This document shows, piece by piece, positions 1 through 6,531 of a stretch of DNA of 64,000 bases (positions within the stretch are counted from its first letter, which is position 1; every line of letters begins with the position of its first letter). Source of the stretch: Lineus longissimus (Eukaryota; Nemertea; Pilidiophora; Heteronemertea; Lineidae). The stretch lies in assembly GCF_910592395.1 (NCBI RefSeq), contig NC_088310.1, positions 14,703,501 through 14,767,500 of the forward strand, written 5' to 3'. A program made the translations under genes and the position numbers. The notes beneath the pieces were generated by a model that did no database searches, had not been told where the DNA came from, and saw only the letters and a list, made by a program, of their open reading frames with translations.

Positions 1-731
1 TTAAAAAGTTTCTTTGAACTCGGTTCTTTCATCATAGGTGGCTCTACTGATACTACTGGTATGTTGCCTTCGGCAGAAGAACAAGGTTCGCTTATCGCTT
101 CGAAATCAGCATAGATCACAAACGGAACTCTATTTTTGAATATGTACATGAAATGGTCCTTGAAATACAACAGATCGATGACATCATCATCATCATAATT
201 CTTGGACAGGTAGAGAGGTTCTAGTTTTGCCTCACATGTGCTCTTAGCCCATTCGTTCTCTAACTTGAACACATTAATTTTGAGATTATTATCACTCTCT
301 ATCTTAGGGATATCCTTTTGAATACATACAGGAAATGATTTGATTTTGATATCAGTAGTTTTCGAACTCTGTTCTCGTGACGAAGTCATTTGTAGCATAT
401 CGGTAGTGATATTGAATGTACTCTCGAGCTCTGCTCTCAGGACAAAGTCCGTCTCTGGATTTTCTTTCAGATATTTAGCGGCCAATAAAGACCAGAGAAA
501 ACATTTATTGTCATTTGATTCCACATTTATTACTGCTTTTGTTTTAAATGGTAATTTAGTGTAATGACCACCTTTACACCTCTTGTAAGAACAGATGGTC
601 ATGTTACAAGACTCTATTTTATTTAAAGTAAGTCCAGAACCTTGAAAGTACCTTTCCTCAATCTGTGTCTTAATGTAGTTTAACTGGTTGGTTATGGCAT
701 AAATTGCCTGGTTCCTTGAAATTATTATGTG
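1..731 (-). CDS. Protein-primed family B DNA polymerase, N-terminal part (copy A), cut by window edge
   Basis: This frame is open for about 243 codons and leaves the window at its left end. It matches the N-terminal half of the pPolB family found in Polinton/Maverick-like elements and adintovirus-like viruses. Visible landmarks are a CFLWSLLAA block, an FPVCIQKDIPKIE block, a DLLYF...FMYIFKN stretch, and exonuclease motif I YADFEA near 90-115. The polymerase domain lies outside the window. No ATG is present at the homologous N-terminus: the frame starts just after a TAA at 732-734, whereas copy B has an ATG there (63443-63445). Either the start was lost, an exon is spliced on, or a downstream Met is used. 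Two double-hairpin units (364-388, 426-450) are read through in frame as TDFVLRAELE and SSREQSSK. No stop or frameshift is seen here, unlike copy B. Confidence 0.85.
364..388 (+). repeat. Double-hairpin unit, compensated variant
   Basis: Stem 1 is GAAC/GTTC with loop TCT, linker TCG; stem 2 is TGAC/GTCA with loop GAA. Both stems differ from the majority form yet stay paired. It lies in frame in pPolB copy A. Confidence 0.85.
426..450 (+). repeat. Double-hairpin unit, consensus type
   Basis: Stem 1 GAGC/GCTC with loop TCT, linker TCA; stem 2 GGAC/GTCC with loop AAA. It lies in frame in pPolB copy A as DFVLRAELE. The homologous position in copy B has no complete unit. Confidence 0.9.
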
Positions 732-743
732 TTATATAAATTA

Positions 744-1157
744 TTATTGTGTTACACTTTCACCCTGACGATCAAACTGAGCAAATACTGATATGCTAAT
801 TTTGTGATGGTAATCATTGAGTTGAAATAATACCTCCTCTAATTTATCTCTGTATTCATACACTTGTTTAGCTTCTCTGTCAATCTTCAAACTAATGGTG
901 ACTACAGGCTTGCCAAATTGTTTTACTATTTCTATTCCACTCACTTTCTTTATGCCATCTAGCTCATTTTCCTCAAATGCAAGTTTCTTATCCATAGTTT
1001 TAGGGATCAGTGATGGGGCTCGGGGTTGAGCAAGAGGCACATAATCCGGATTTAATTTACTTAAGTGACCTTTGGTTCTCCTGTGAACAGCCATATTATT
1101 GTAGGATATGTACTTGTCACATGTAGTGCAAAGTATTTTCTGATTCTTATCAGTCAT
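744..1157 (-). CDS. Small C2H2-like zinc-finger protein of the virus-like element
   Basis: A 137-residue product if translation starts at the first ATG (1155-1157); the frame is open 11 codons further upstream but without an ATG. Residues 10-31 hold a finger with the spacing C-x2-C-x11-H-x5-H (CTTCDK...VHRRTKGH), followed by a basic linker and a C-terminal alpha/beta-looking segment (VSGIEIVKQFGKPVVTISLK) with no family I recognise. The stop codon lies 10 bp before the pPolB frame opens, so the two genes are nearly contiguous on the same strand. That suggests co-expression and a nucleic-acid-binding helper role, which is inference. A divergent gene begins 56 bp upstream at 1214, so the AT-rich gap probably holds a shared promoter. 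Confidence 0.6.
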   Translation of the reverse strand: MTDKNQKILCTTCDKYISYNNMAVHRRTKGHLSKLNPDYVPLAQPRAPSLIPKTMDKKLAFEENELDGIKKVSGIEIVKQFGKPVVTISLKIDREAKQVYEYRDKLEEVLFQLNDYHHKISISVFAQFDRQGESVTQ

Positions 1158-1213
1158 TCTATTTATTTGATTAAAATTTATTAAATTCAATAAATCTCTT
1201 GAATTAAATAGAA
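1158..1213. promoter_or_regulatory. AT-rich divergent intergenic region with an inverted repeat
   Basis: The 56 bp between the zinc-finger gene and the plus-strand gene at 1214 is almost entirely A/T. It contains an imperfect palindrome, TTAAATTCAA at 1181-1190 facing TTGAATTAAA at 1199-1208. Its position between two divergent start codons makes it the likely promoter region for both. No TATA box can be singled out with confidence. Confidence 0.35.
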
Positions 1214-2257
1214 ATGGACTTCATAATCAATGAACAAGAATGTAATGAAGCCAAATTTGAGTACTACTTAACAGACCAATTAGACATAAAATCCATTACT
1301 TTGAAATCGATAACCTTTTACAATTCATGGTGGACAGGTGATTTTCTACCAGAGGGAGTAAGGATTTTCTCATTTCTAGTCGAAATAACCAGAATTACAA
1401 AACATGAGCCCTTAGATAAAAAATTATGGTGTAGGACATTATTTGCTCCTGGACTTGAAACAGATACACTTGAAAAGGAAGTCATGAAAATTTGCGAACG
1501 GCATTTGGAAAATGATTCTACCACAACTAAAGACACCATTACTCAAAACACATTTCCATACTCTCGACATTTTAGTTTAAGTGAGTTTTGTGAGGTATGG
1601 CAAAAATACATAAAAGAAATTGGAATAAGCCATGTGAAAATTTACTGTGATAACAATAATTACATAACCCTTGAACTTACAGAGGATAAAGAGTACCCTC
1701 TGAAAGTAGACAAGTTAGATAAAAATGAAAAAATCAAGATTGAGAGAAACACAGAAGGTTTTCAAATAAGCAAAACCATAAGAGAGGTGATAGAAAAACA
1801 GCTCACAGTGGTGAATGAGTGGTTTGGCTTTAAGCAAACTAAATTCACCAAGAAAGGAAAATACTACTCCACAAGACCACTCAACTTTTACAGGAAATAT
1901 CTATTCCTGCAAGCTAATTTGGTTGACAAAGCTAAGACCCTCTACAACAATAAACCATCTAACATTTTCTGCATCATACCTGTAGAAGATGGTGACCAAA
2001 TAAAAATGCAGCGATACGAACCGAATTGTAAGAAAACGATAAATAAGTGTACTAATCACATAAAATTCGAAATCACTGATGAGAATGGTAAGCTAGTTAA
2101 TTTCAGAGGAACAGAGGTTTCTTTAGAGTTAAGAATCGAGCTTTGCTCTCTGGCCTTTGTCCTAGACGGACTTCGTCCTGAGAGCAAAGCTCGACTCGAG
2201 CTATGCTCTCAAGACGAAGTCGGACCACCTGATGAGATCATTCCATTAAAGGAATAG
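1214..2257 (+). CDS. Uncharacterised 347-residue protein, the only clear plus-strand gene of the left virus-like block
   Basis: The frame starts at ATG 1214-1216 and encodes a beta-rich looking protein (ITLKSITFYNSWWTGDF near the N-terminus; HIKFEITDENGKLVNFRG near residue 290). The latter resembles the end of a beta-sandwich, and the general type of protein often accompanies pPolB-like elements, so a capsid or fibre-like role is possible but not shown. No signal peptide or membrane helix is seen. The last 40 codons consist largely of three double-hairpin units (2138-2222), giving ELCSLAFVLDGLRPESKARL and similar residues. The 3' end overlaps the 3' end of the minus-strand 178-residue gene by 20 bp (2238-2257), so the two genes converge. 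Confidence 0.6.
   Translation: MDFIINEQECNEAKFEYYLTDQLDIKSITLKSITFYNSWWTGDFLPEGVRIFSFLVEITRITKHEPLDKKLWCRTLFAPGLETDTLEKEVMKICERHLENDSTTTKDTITQNTFPYSRHFSLSEFCEVWQKYIKEIGISHVKIYCDNNNYITLELTEDKEYPLKVDKLDKNEKIKIERNTEGFQISKTIREVIEKQLTVVNEWFGFKQTKFTKKGKYYSTRPLNFYRKYLFLQANLVDKAKTLYNNKPSNIFCIIPVEDGDQIKMQRYEPNCKKTINKCTNHIKFEITDENGKLVNFRGTEVSLELRIELCSLAFVLDGLRPESKARLELCSQDEVGPPDEIIPLKE
2138..2222. repeat. Three double-hairpin units (inverted dimer plus one)
   Basis: Unit one (plus, 2138-2162) has linker TCT and a mutated second stem (GGCC/GTCC). Unit two (minus, 2168-2192) follows after the 5-nt spacer TAGAC. Unit three (plus, 2198-2222) has one mismatch in stem 2. All three are translated within the 3' end of the plus-strand gene. 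Confidence 0.85.
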
Positions 2258-2774
2258 TACATTTCTTCTCTTTAACTACAGGTTTAACAAGAGGGTTAAT
2301 TGATCCCTTCATGACTGCTTCATTCGGACTTTGTCCAGAGAACAAAGTTCGATTCAAGCCTGATCGCTGCTCTTTACTTACTTTTTTAGGAAGTTTCTTA
2401 AACATAATTAATGCTGCTAAAATAACGGCACCTAAACCTAGTACATAGACATAAGTATTACTACTAGATTCACGCAGTGATACATCAGTATTTTGAGATT
2501 GTGGTTCTTCTTCCTCTAATTCTTCTTCCTCCTTTTCCACAACTCTGTTTTTTGGTGAGGAGTCCTGTACTTTAAATGTCGTCTTATCCTTTTTTATCCT
2601 CTTAAATTCCTTAGATCTTCTACCCAGTTCTCCAGACCATGCTAATTGTTTCTCTGATCGAGGTTTCTTAGACACTGAAACTTTAGTCGAACTTTGTTCT
2701 CTGGACGTAGTCCTAGTCGGACTTTGTCCTGAGAGCATAGCTCGAGTAGTATCAGTTACAGTTTCAAGTTCCAT
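2238..2774 (-). CDS. 178-residue single-pass membrane protein
   Basis: The frame starts at ATG 2772-2774. One strong transmembrane segment, YVYVLGLGAVILAALIMF, lies at residues 108-125 and is followed by lysines (KKLPKKVSK). The N-terminal half is basic and then acidic (residues 80-90 are nearly all Glu). Residues 10-30 and 138-151 are encoded by double-hairpin units (AMLSGQSP, SREQSS, TLFSGQSP), so much of the protein surface is repeat-derived. No homologue recognised. A viral membrane or tail-anchor role is inference from composition and neighbours. It converges with and overlaps the plus-strand gene. Confidence 0.5.
   Translation of the reverse strand: MELETVTDTTRAMLSGQSPTRTTSREQSSTKVSVSKKPRSEKQLAWSGELGRRSKEFKRIKKDKTTFKVQDSSPKNRVVEKEEEELEEEEPQSQNTDVSLRESSSNTYVYVLGLGAVILAALIMFKKLPKKVSKEQRSGLNRTLFSGQSPNEAVMKGSINPLVKPVVKEKKCTIPLME
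2326..2350 (-). repeat. Double-hairpin unit, GAAC variant
   Basis: In the minus sense stem 1 is GAAC/GTTC with loop TTT... read on the plus strand as GGAC-TTT-GTCC, AGA, GAAC-AAA-GTTC. The linker is TCT when read on the minus strand. It is in frame in the 178-residue gene (TLFSGQSP). Confidence 0.88.
2689..2743. repeat. Inverted dimer of double-hairpin units
   Basis: A plus unit (2689-2713; GAAC/GTTC, linker TCT, GGAC/GTCC with GTA loop) is followed by spacer TAGTC and a minus unit (2719-2743; GGAC/GTCC, TGA, GAGC/GCTC with ATA loop). The dimer encodes AMLSGQSPTRTTSREQSS in the 178-residue gene. Confidence 0.88.
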
Positions 2775-2796
2775 TTATCTTGGCCGAATTTAATTC

Positions 2797-2815
2797 GAAC
2801 TATGTTCTCATAACC
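2797..2815 (+). repeat. Decayed double-hairpin unit
   Basis: Stem 1 is intact (GAAC/GTTC, loop TAT, linker TCA) but the second hairpin is not recognisable. It lies between two genes. Confidence 0.6.
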
Positions 2816-2823
2816 AGGTTAAT

Positions 2824-3675
2824 TTAGTCTTCTTTATCATCACTACCTGTGATATCTAGACTTTCATCTATTGATTTGTCACATTCAGAGACAGTCATAT
2901 TTGGTGTATTCATATTTGATGCAGTCATACTCGATGCAGTCATAGATGATTCCTCATGACAATGACCTAAAGTAATAAGTGTTGTTGAGGCAAGTGCAGT
3001 TAATGGTCCCATTCTCAAACTCAACCATCCAAGCCATTTATCCAACTCGTTAGTTATCAAATAATCATTTCTAAGATCATGATAAAGATTATCTTCATCA
3101 TCTATTGGTAATAACCACCTTGATAATTTAGTGTAAGCTTTAATTACTGTCTTACCCAAAGAATCATTAAGTCTGGCAGCCATCTTTGTTTCATACATTC
3201 TATGGTGTTTTAAGATTTCTTTTTCAGTCATATTATCTAAGTCATTAAAAGTTATTTGTTTATTAAGGAAATCCTTGCTTTTACCAGTTGCAACTAGAAT
3301 TTCTAAGTCTTGTTTGGCTTTAAGGCCACTATCAGTCAAATAGTTCAAATTTTGTTGATTGCTAGTCGGACTTTGTCCTGAGAGCGTAGCTCGAGTTGAG
3401 CCTAGTTGGCAACTAGAATTGACTATTCCTTGACTGGGATTAACTATTCCTTGACTAGGATTAACAAAATTTGAACTATTCAACTGCTTGTTTGAAACTT
3501 GTTGATTTGTAGAGCAGTTCTGTTGAAAGTTAGTTCTGTTTTGTTGGTAACTACCAGTGTTCTGTTGGTTAGAAGCCCCAACTCGAGCTAAGCTCTCAGG
3601 ACTCATAACACCAATCTGTTTCATCTGTTGTTCAATCACTGCAGATGTCTGACTATTCATTTGCTGATTATTCAT
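2824..3675 (-). CDS. 283-residue protein with Asn/Gln-rich N-terminus and hydrophobic C-terminal segment
   Basis: The frame starts at ATG 3673-3675. Residues 1-115 are rich in Asn, Gln and Ser and contain a duplicated VNPSQGI peptide (71-84). Two repeat-derived stretches lie at about 25-34 (SPESLARV) and 93-103 (STRATLSGQSP). Residues 115-215 look helical and charged. Residues 215-238 (GWLSLRMGPLTALASTTLITL) are hydrophobic and may be membrane-associated. The C-terminal 45 residues hold repeated Met-Thr-Ala-Ser peptides and an acidic tail. I do not recognise a family. Confidence 0.5.
   Translation of the reverse strand: MNNQQMNSQTSAVIEQQMKQIGVMSPESLARVGASNQQNTGSYQQNRTNFQQNCSTNQQVSNKQLNSSNFVNPSQGIVNPSQGIVNSSCQLGSTRATLSGQSPTSNQQNLNYLTDSGLKAKQDLEILVATGKSKDFLNKQITFNDLDNMTEKEILKHHRMYETKMAARLNDSLGKTVIKAYTKLSRWLLPIDDEDNLYHDLRNDYLITNELDKWLGWLSLRMGPLTALASTTLITLGHCHEESSMTASSMTASNMNTPNMTVSECDKSIDESLDITGSDDKED
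3368..3392 (-). repeat. Double-hairpin unit
   Basis: On the plus strand GGAC-TTT-GTCC, TGA, then GAGC-GTA-GCTC. It is in frame in the 283-residue gene (ATLSGQSP). Confidence 0.9.
3585..3602 (+). repeat. Partial double-hairpin unit
   Basis: Stem 1 GAGC/GCTC with loop TAA and linker TCA is complete; stem 2 has only its first arm GGAC. It is in frame near the N-terminus of the 283-residue gene. Confidence 0.65.
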
Positions 3676-3726
3676 TTAAAATTATGGAAAAATGACTGTT
3701 AAGTGCAAAATGCTGTTTTCACAACT

Positions 3727-4896
3727 TTATTGCATCTTAACACTAGCTCGAGCTATGCTCTCAGGACGAAGTCCGGCTGGCGCTATGCTCTCAGGACGAA
3801 GTCCGGCTCGAGCTGTGCTCTCAGGACGAAGTCTGGCTGGTGTAAACTTAATATTACTGATGCAGTTAATGTCTCGACCTGCACTGGCACTCAGTAAAAC
3901 GTCAAACTGCTTGTCAATATCCTGGTCATATTCCTTCTCAACCTTGTAATTCTGGAAGAAAATACTTTGAGTGAAATCATACCATAATCTCTCCAAATCA
4001 TTTACTCGCTCCTTGTTGGTTAAAAAAGGTGTAAATATTACATAATCAATTTTCAGCGTTTTAAAGGCTTGGTGTAAAAATACCTTGTAGTTAATGGTGA
4101 CCTTCACACCACAGTAATGCAGAAATCTAAGGAAAGCATAGTACACTAGTCTAAGGTCAGTGATATTCTCATCGGTTAATTGCGGTTTACCAATTGCCCT
4201 GTTAATAAATTCAATGGCAAGAAACCAATCATATTCCCCACAGTGAAATTTAAAAAGCATGGCTTCACCATGTAACCCTTGGTTACAAAACTTAGAGGGG
4301 AGAGTGTTAATACCCATTTTTAGGGCTGACTGAAGAGTACTTTCATATCTCTGCTTACTAAGACATTTTCTGGGACTTGAAAAGTAGCACTGTAAATACC
4401 CTTCCACAAAGTCCTTTAAATACTTAACTGCCGATTCGGACAGCCGACTCCATCCAAGTTTCCTTAGAATACTGTCAAAGTAACGTGTCTTGTTGTCAAT
4501 ATTGATCTCAAGAGTTTTAAAATCATCGTCGTAAGTAGTCGATTTGCAATTGGTGCAGAATTGATACTTCACAGTTTTAGCTGCGTACCTTGCTGAATTC
4601 AAGTTTTTTTGATACTCAAAAAGTGTCCACCTTTTACAATTACGGCAGAATTGAGCATTAGTGTTGGTACTGACGTCATATTCTTTCATTCTTGGCAGGA
4701 CTACTTTGATTGTCTCAGTCGAGCTTTGCTCTCTGGACTTTGTCCTAGTCGGACTTCGTCCTGAGAGCTCTGCTCGATCCATAACCCTAGGACGAATGTA
4801 TCCTTTAAGATTCTCATTGTTCCACTCGAGCTCTGCTCTCAGGACGAAGTCCGACTCACTAGAATAATAGTCTTTTAATGAGATGTATTTATTCAT
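3727..4896 (-). CDS. 389-residue protein with two CxxC pairs and a repeat-derived tail
   Basis: The frame starts at ATG 4894-4896. Two cysteine pairs, CRNC (84-87) and CTNC (114-117), could form one zinc ribbon. The region 130-340 is rich in aromatic and helical residues and matches no family I know. Hairpin-derived peptides lie at residues 15-24 (SDFVLRAELE) and 40-60 (DRAELSGRSPTRTKSREQSS). The C-terminus contains three 10-residue repeats (GLRPESIARA type) encoded by three tandem units at 3750-3834. Composition suggests a DNA-binding or structural role, unproven. The repeat tail is the clearest case of the mini-repeat extending a protein. Confidence 0.55.
   Translation of the reverse strand: MNKYISLKDYYSSESDFVLRAELEWNNENLKGYIRPRVMDRAELSGRSPTRTKSREQSSTETIKVVLPRMKEYDVSTNTNAQFCRNCKRWTLFEYQKNLNSARYAAKTVKYQFCTNCKSTTYDDDFKTLEINIDNKTRYFDSILRKLGWSRLSESAVKYLKDFVEGYLQCYFSSPRKCLSKQRYESTLQSALKMGINTLPSKFCNQGLHGEAMLFKFHCGEYDWFLAIEFINRAIGKPQLTDENITDLRLVYYAFLRFLHYCGVKVTINYKVFLHQAFKTLKIDYVIFTPFLTNKERVNDLERLWYDFTQSIFFQNYKVEKEYDQDIDKQFDVLLSASAGRDINCISNIKFTPARLRPESTARAGLRPESIAPAGLRPESIARASVKMQ
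3750..3834 (+). repeat. Three tandem double-hairpin units with exact 30-nt period
   Basis: Units begin at 3750, 3780 and 3810, each 25 nt plus a 5-nt GGCTN spacer. The middle unit has GCGC instead of GAGC, and the third ends GTCT. They encode three 10-residue repeats at the C-terminus of the 389-residue gene. Tandem copies imply slippage or repeated insertion at the unit edge. Confidence 0.92.
4721..4775. repeat. Inverted dimer of double-hairpin units
   Basis: A plus unit (4721-4745; linker TCT, loops TTT and TTT), spacer TAGTC, then a minus unit (4751-4775; loops TTC and TCT). The organisation matches the dimers at 2138 and 2689. It is in frame in the 389-residue gene. Confidence 0.9.
4828..4852 (+). 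repeat. Double-hairpin unit, consensus
   Basis: GAGC-TCT-GCTC, TCA, GGAC-GAA-GTCC. In frame near the N-terminus of the 389-residue gene (DFVLRAELE). Confidence 0.92.
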
Positions 4897-4944
4897 ATTT
4901 ACATAATAATTATTTTTTTAAACATTGTTTTGATAGAAGGTCAC

Positions 4945-5780
4945 CTAAGACCTTTTACGTGATTTTACTGTTTTACGTGATTTTAAGGCTTTAACACCCC
5001 CAATTAAACCATAAATTATGGAACTAACAATAGCAATAACTGCTATGATCAGATGTTCAGCTAGAAAGCCAACAACTGCACCAATTGTTTTCAGGAGAAA
5101 TGATACGATAGAACCGATGATTCCCGGTAAAGCCGCAGCTGATTTCTTGGCTAGTTCTTTTAGCCATTCAGCAAACTTCTTGAGACCTTCTTTTACTTTA
5201 TCTGGTATCGATGGTTTTGTCCTGGTTCTGGTGTAGGTCCTGGAGTTGGGTCTGGTCCTGGAGATGGTCCTGGTCCTGGAGTTGGTTTTACAGATTTAGT
5301 GGCACCACTTAAAGCACTACTGATACTAAGACCTAGAGTTGTAAATGTCATTACAACAGCTGTTATTATGGCGCTAATGGTTACACCATACGTCTTAAAA
5401 AGTAACTTTATTCTGTCCTTCAGAGGAATAGTTGATTCTGGTTTCTTTAGAACATCAACAATTAAACGTTTAATTCTTCTAGTTTGTGACTCCCTGTCAT
5501 TGTCTAACCTCCATACCTTTGACTGTTCCTCATGCAATTTGTCATTTAGTTCATCTATTTGCTTTTTCAACTCCCCCGTGTCTTTAGAATCTTCTTCTAC
5601 AGACTTTACATAGTCTCTTGTTAAATTATGAAGTTGATTTTCTAGTTCTTGTATTTGCATGTCCTTATCCCTCTTTACTGCAGCTAGTTTATCACCAGCC
5701 TGTTTTAACCCTCTAAGTTCTCTCAAGGCATATTCAGTAAAACCCAGTGATTTAAGTTCATCATCATTAGAATCTATCAG
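4945..5780 (-). pseudogene. Coiled-coil / Pro-rich / hydrophobic protein, probably the continuation of the 5781-6521 gene
   Basis: This frame follows the stop of the upstream gene (5781) without a change of frame and has no ATG near its start, so the TAA at 5781-5783 splits what looks like one longer gene. It encodes a long charged coiled coil (about 5460-5700), a hydrophobic segment VTISAIITAVVMTFTTL, and a Pro-Gly repeat (PGPGPSPGPDPTPGP). Near 5215 the reading changes by one base: the original frame ends at 5193, while the -1 frame continues to a TAG at 4945-4947 with a lysine-rich amphipathic stretch and long hydrophobic segments (LPGIIGSIVSFLLK). The shift point is CAAAACC within the Pro-rich repeat. 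Either a one-base deletion or a programmed frameshift would explain it. A membrane-active structural protein is plausible by composition only. Confidence 0.5.
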
Positions 5781-6521
5781 TTAATCTATTGGTTTGTTTG
5801 AACTGTTTACCTCATTAATTACTGCCTGTGTTTCAGGGGTTACTAATGTAGGTTCCCTTACTGGTGGGTCAGGTGCAATCATACCTCTAATCATGTCAAC
5901 AAATCTAGTACCAAACTTAGTCTTTAATGTGCCTTCAGCATAGAAGCTTCCATTATCCTTAGTTAAAGGAATTAACTTGGTAATAATGGTTTTATCCTTA
6001 TTACGCCAGTCAAATAAATTTTCGTTTTCATGTTTACCTTTTATCAAATCAACTTCATACTTTGTTTTCGGATTGTAATAAAGTTTGTTTCCATTGTAAC
6101 TAATGTATGGTGAAAGATTACTCAATTTTTTCTTGTCATAATTCCAGTTTGATCCTCCCAATGCTGTATCAAGTTTATCCTCTATTGTATCGTAACTTAA
6201 CTCCTTTTCCATCAATTCAGGGACAATACCTCTTACTCTTTCTGGTGTACTGAATGAAGTTTCAGTAGTAAGATTTCCACCTCCTGTGTTGTATGTTGTG
6301 CCGTCATCTTGAAAAGTTCTATTGGTTTCACTTGTATTAGGATCTATCTCATCCATTTGGATATATTCACCTCCTGTGTTGTATGTTGTGCCGTCATCTG
6401 GATAAGGGAGATTCTTTCTCATTTCTAGAATTTGTTCAAAAGTTCCTGATGATGATGATGATGATGATGATGATTGTGGATCGTAATCACTCATTTCATA
6501 ATTTTCACCTCCTTCAGCCAT
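5781..6521 (-). CDS. 246-residue Ser-rich protein, likely 5' half of a split gene
   Basis: The frame starts at ATG 6519-6521, 10 bp after the stop of the 463-residue gene. The N-terminus is acidic with a run of nine serines (residues 17-25, from a GATGAT-type trinucleotide run at 6446-6473). The peptide DDGTTYNTGG occurs twice (42-51, 72-81), reflecting a DNA duplication of about 90 bp. Residues 100-220 look like a folded domain (YISYNGNKLYYNPKTKYEVD). The frame ends at TAA 5781-5783, but the same frame stays open for 196 more codons. I do not recognise a family. Confidence 0.5.
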   Translation of the reverse strand: MAEGGENYEMSDYDPQSSSSSSSSSGTFEQILEMRKNLPYPDDGTTYNTGGEYIQMDEIDPNTSETNRTFQDDGTTYNTGGGNLTTETSFSTPERVRGIVPELMEKELSYDTIEDKLDTALGGSNWNYDKKKLSNLSPYISYNGNKLYYNPKTKYEVDLIKGKHENENLFDWRNKDKTIITKLIPLTKDNGSFYAEGTLKTKFGTRFVDMIRGMIAPDPPVREPTLVTPETQAVINEVNSSNKPID

Positions 6522-6531
6522 AATTACTTAT

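Noticed and set aside
2138-2240. Possible hammerhead ribozyme (CTGATGAG at about 2229 with CGAAGTC nearby)
   Set aside because: The conserved core order (CUGAUGA, stem II, GAAA, cleavage site) cannot be arranged here; the CGAAGTC belongs to the stem 2 hairpin of the mini-repeat.
3750-3834. CRISPR-like array
   Set aside because: Period 30 nt with 5-nt spacers, no unique spacers, no cas genes, and the host is an animal.
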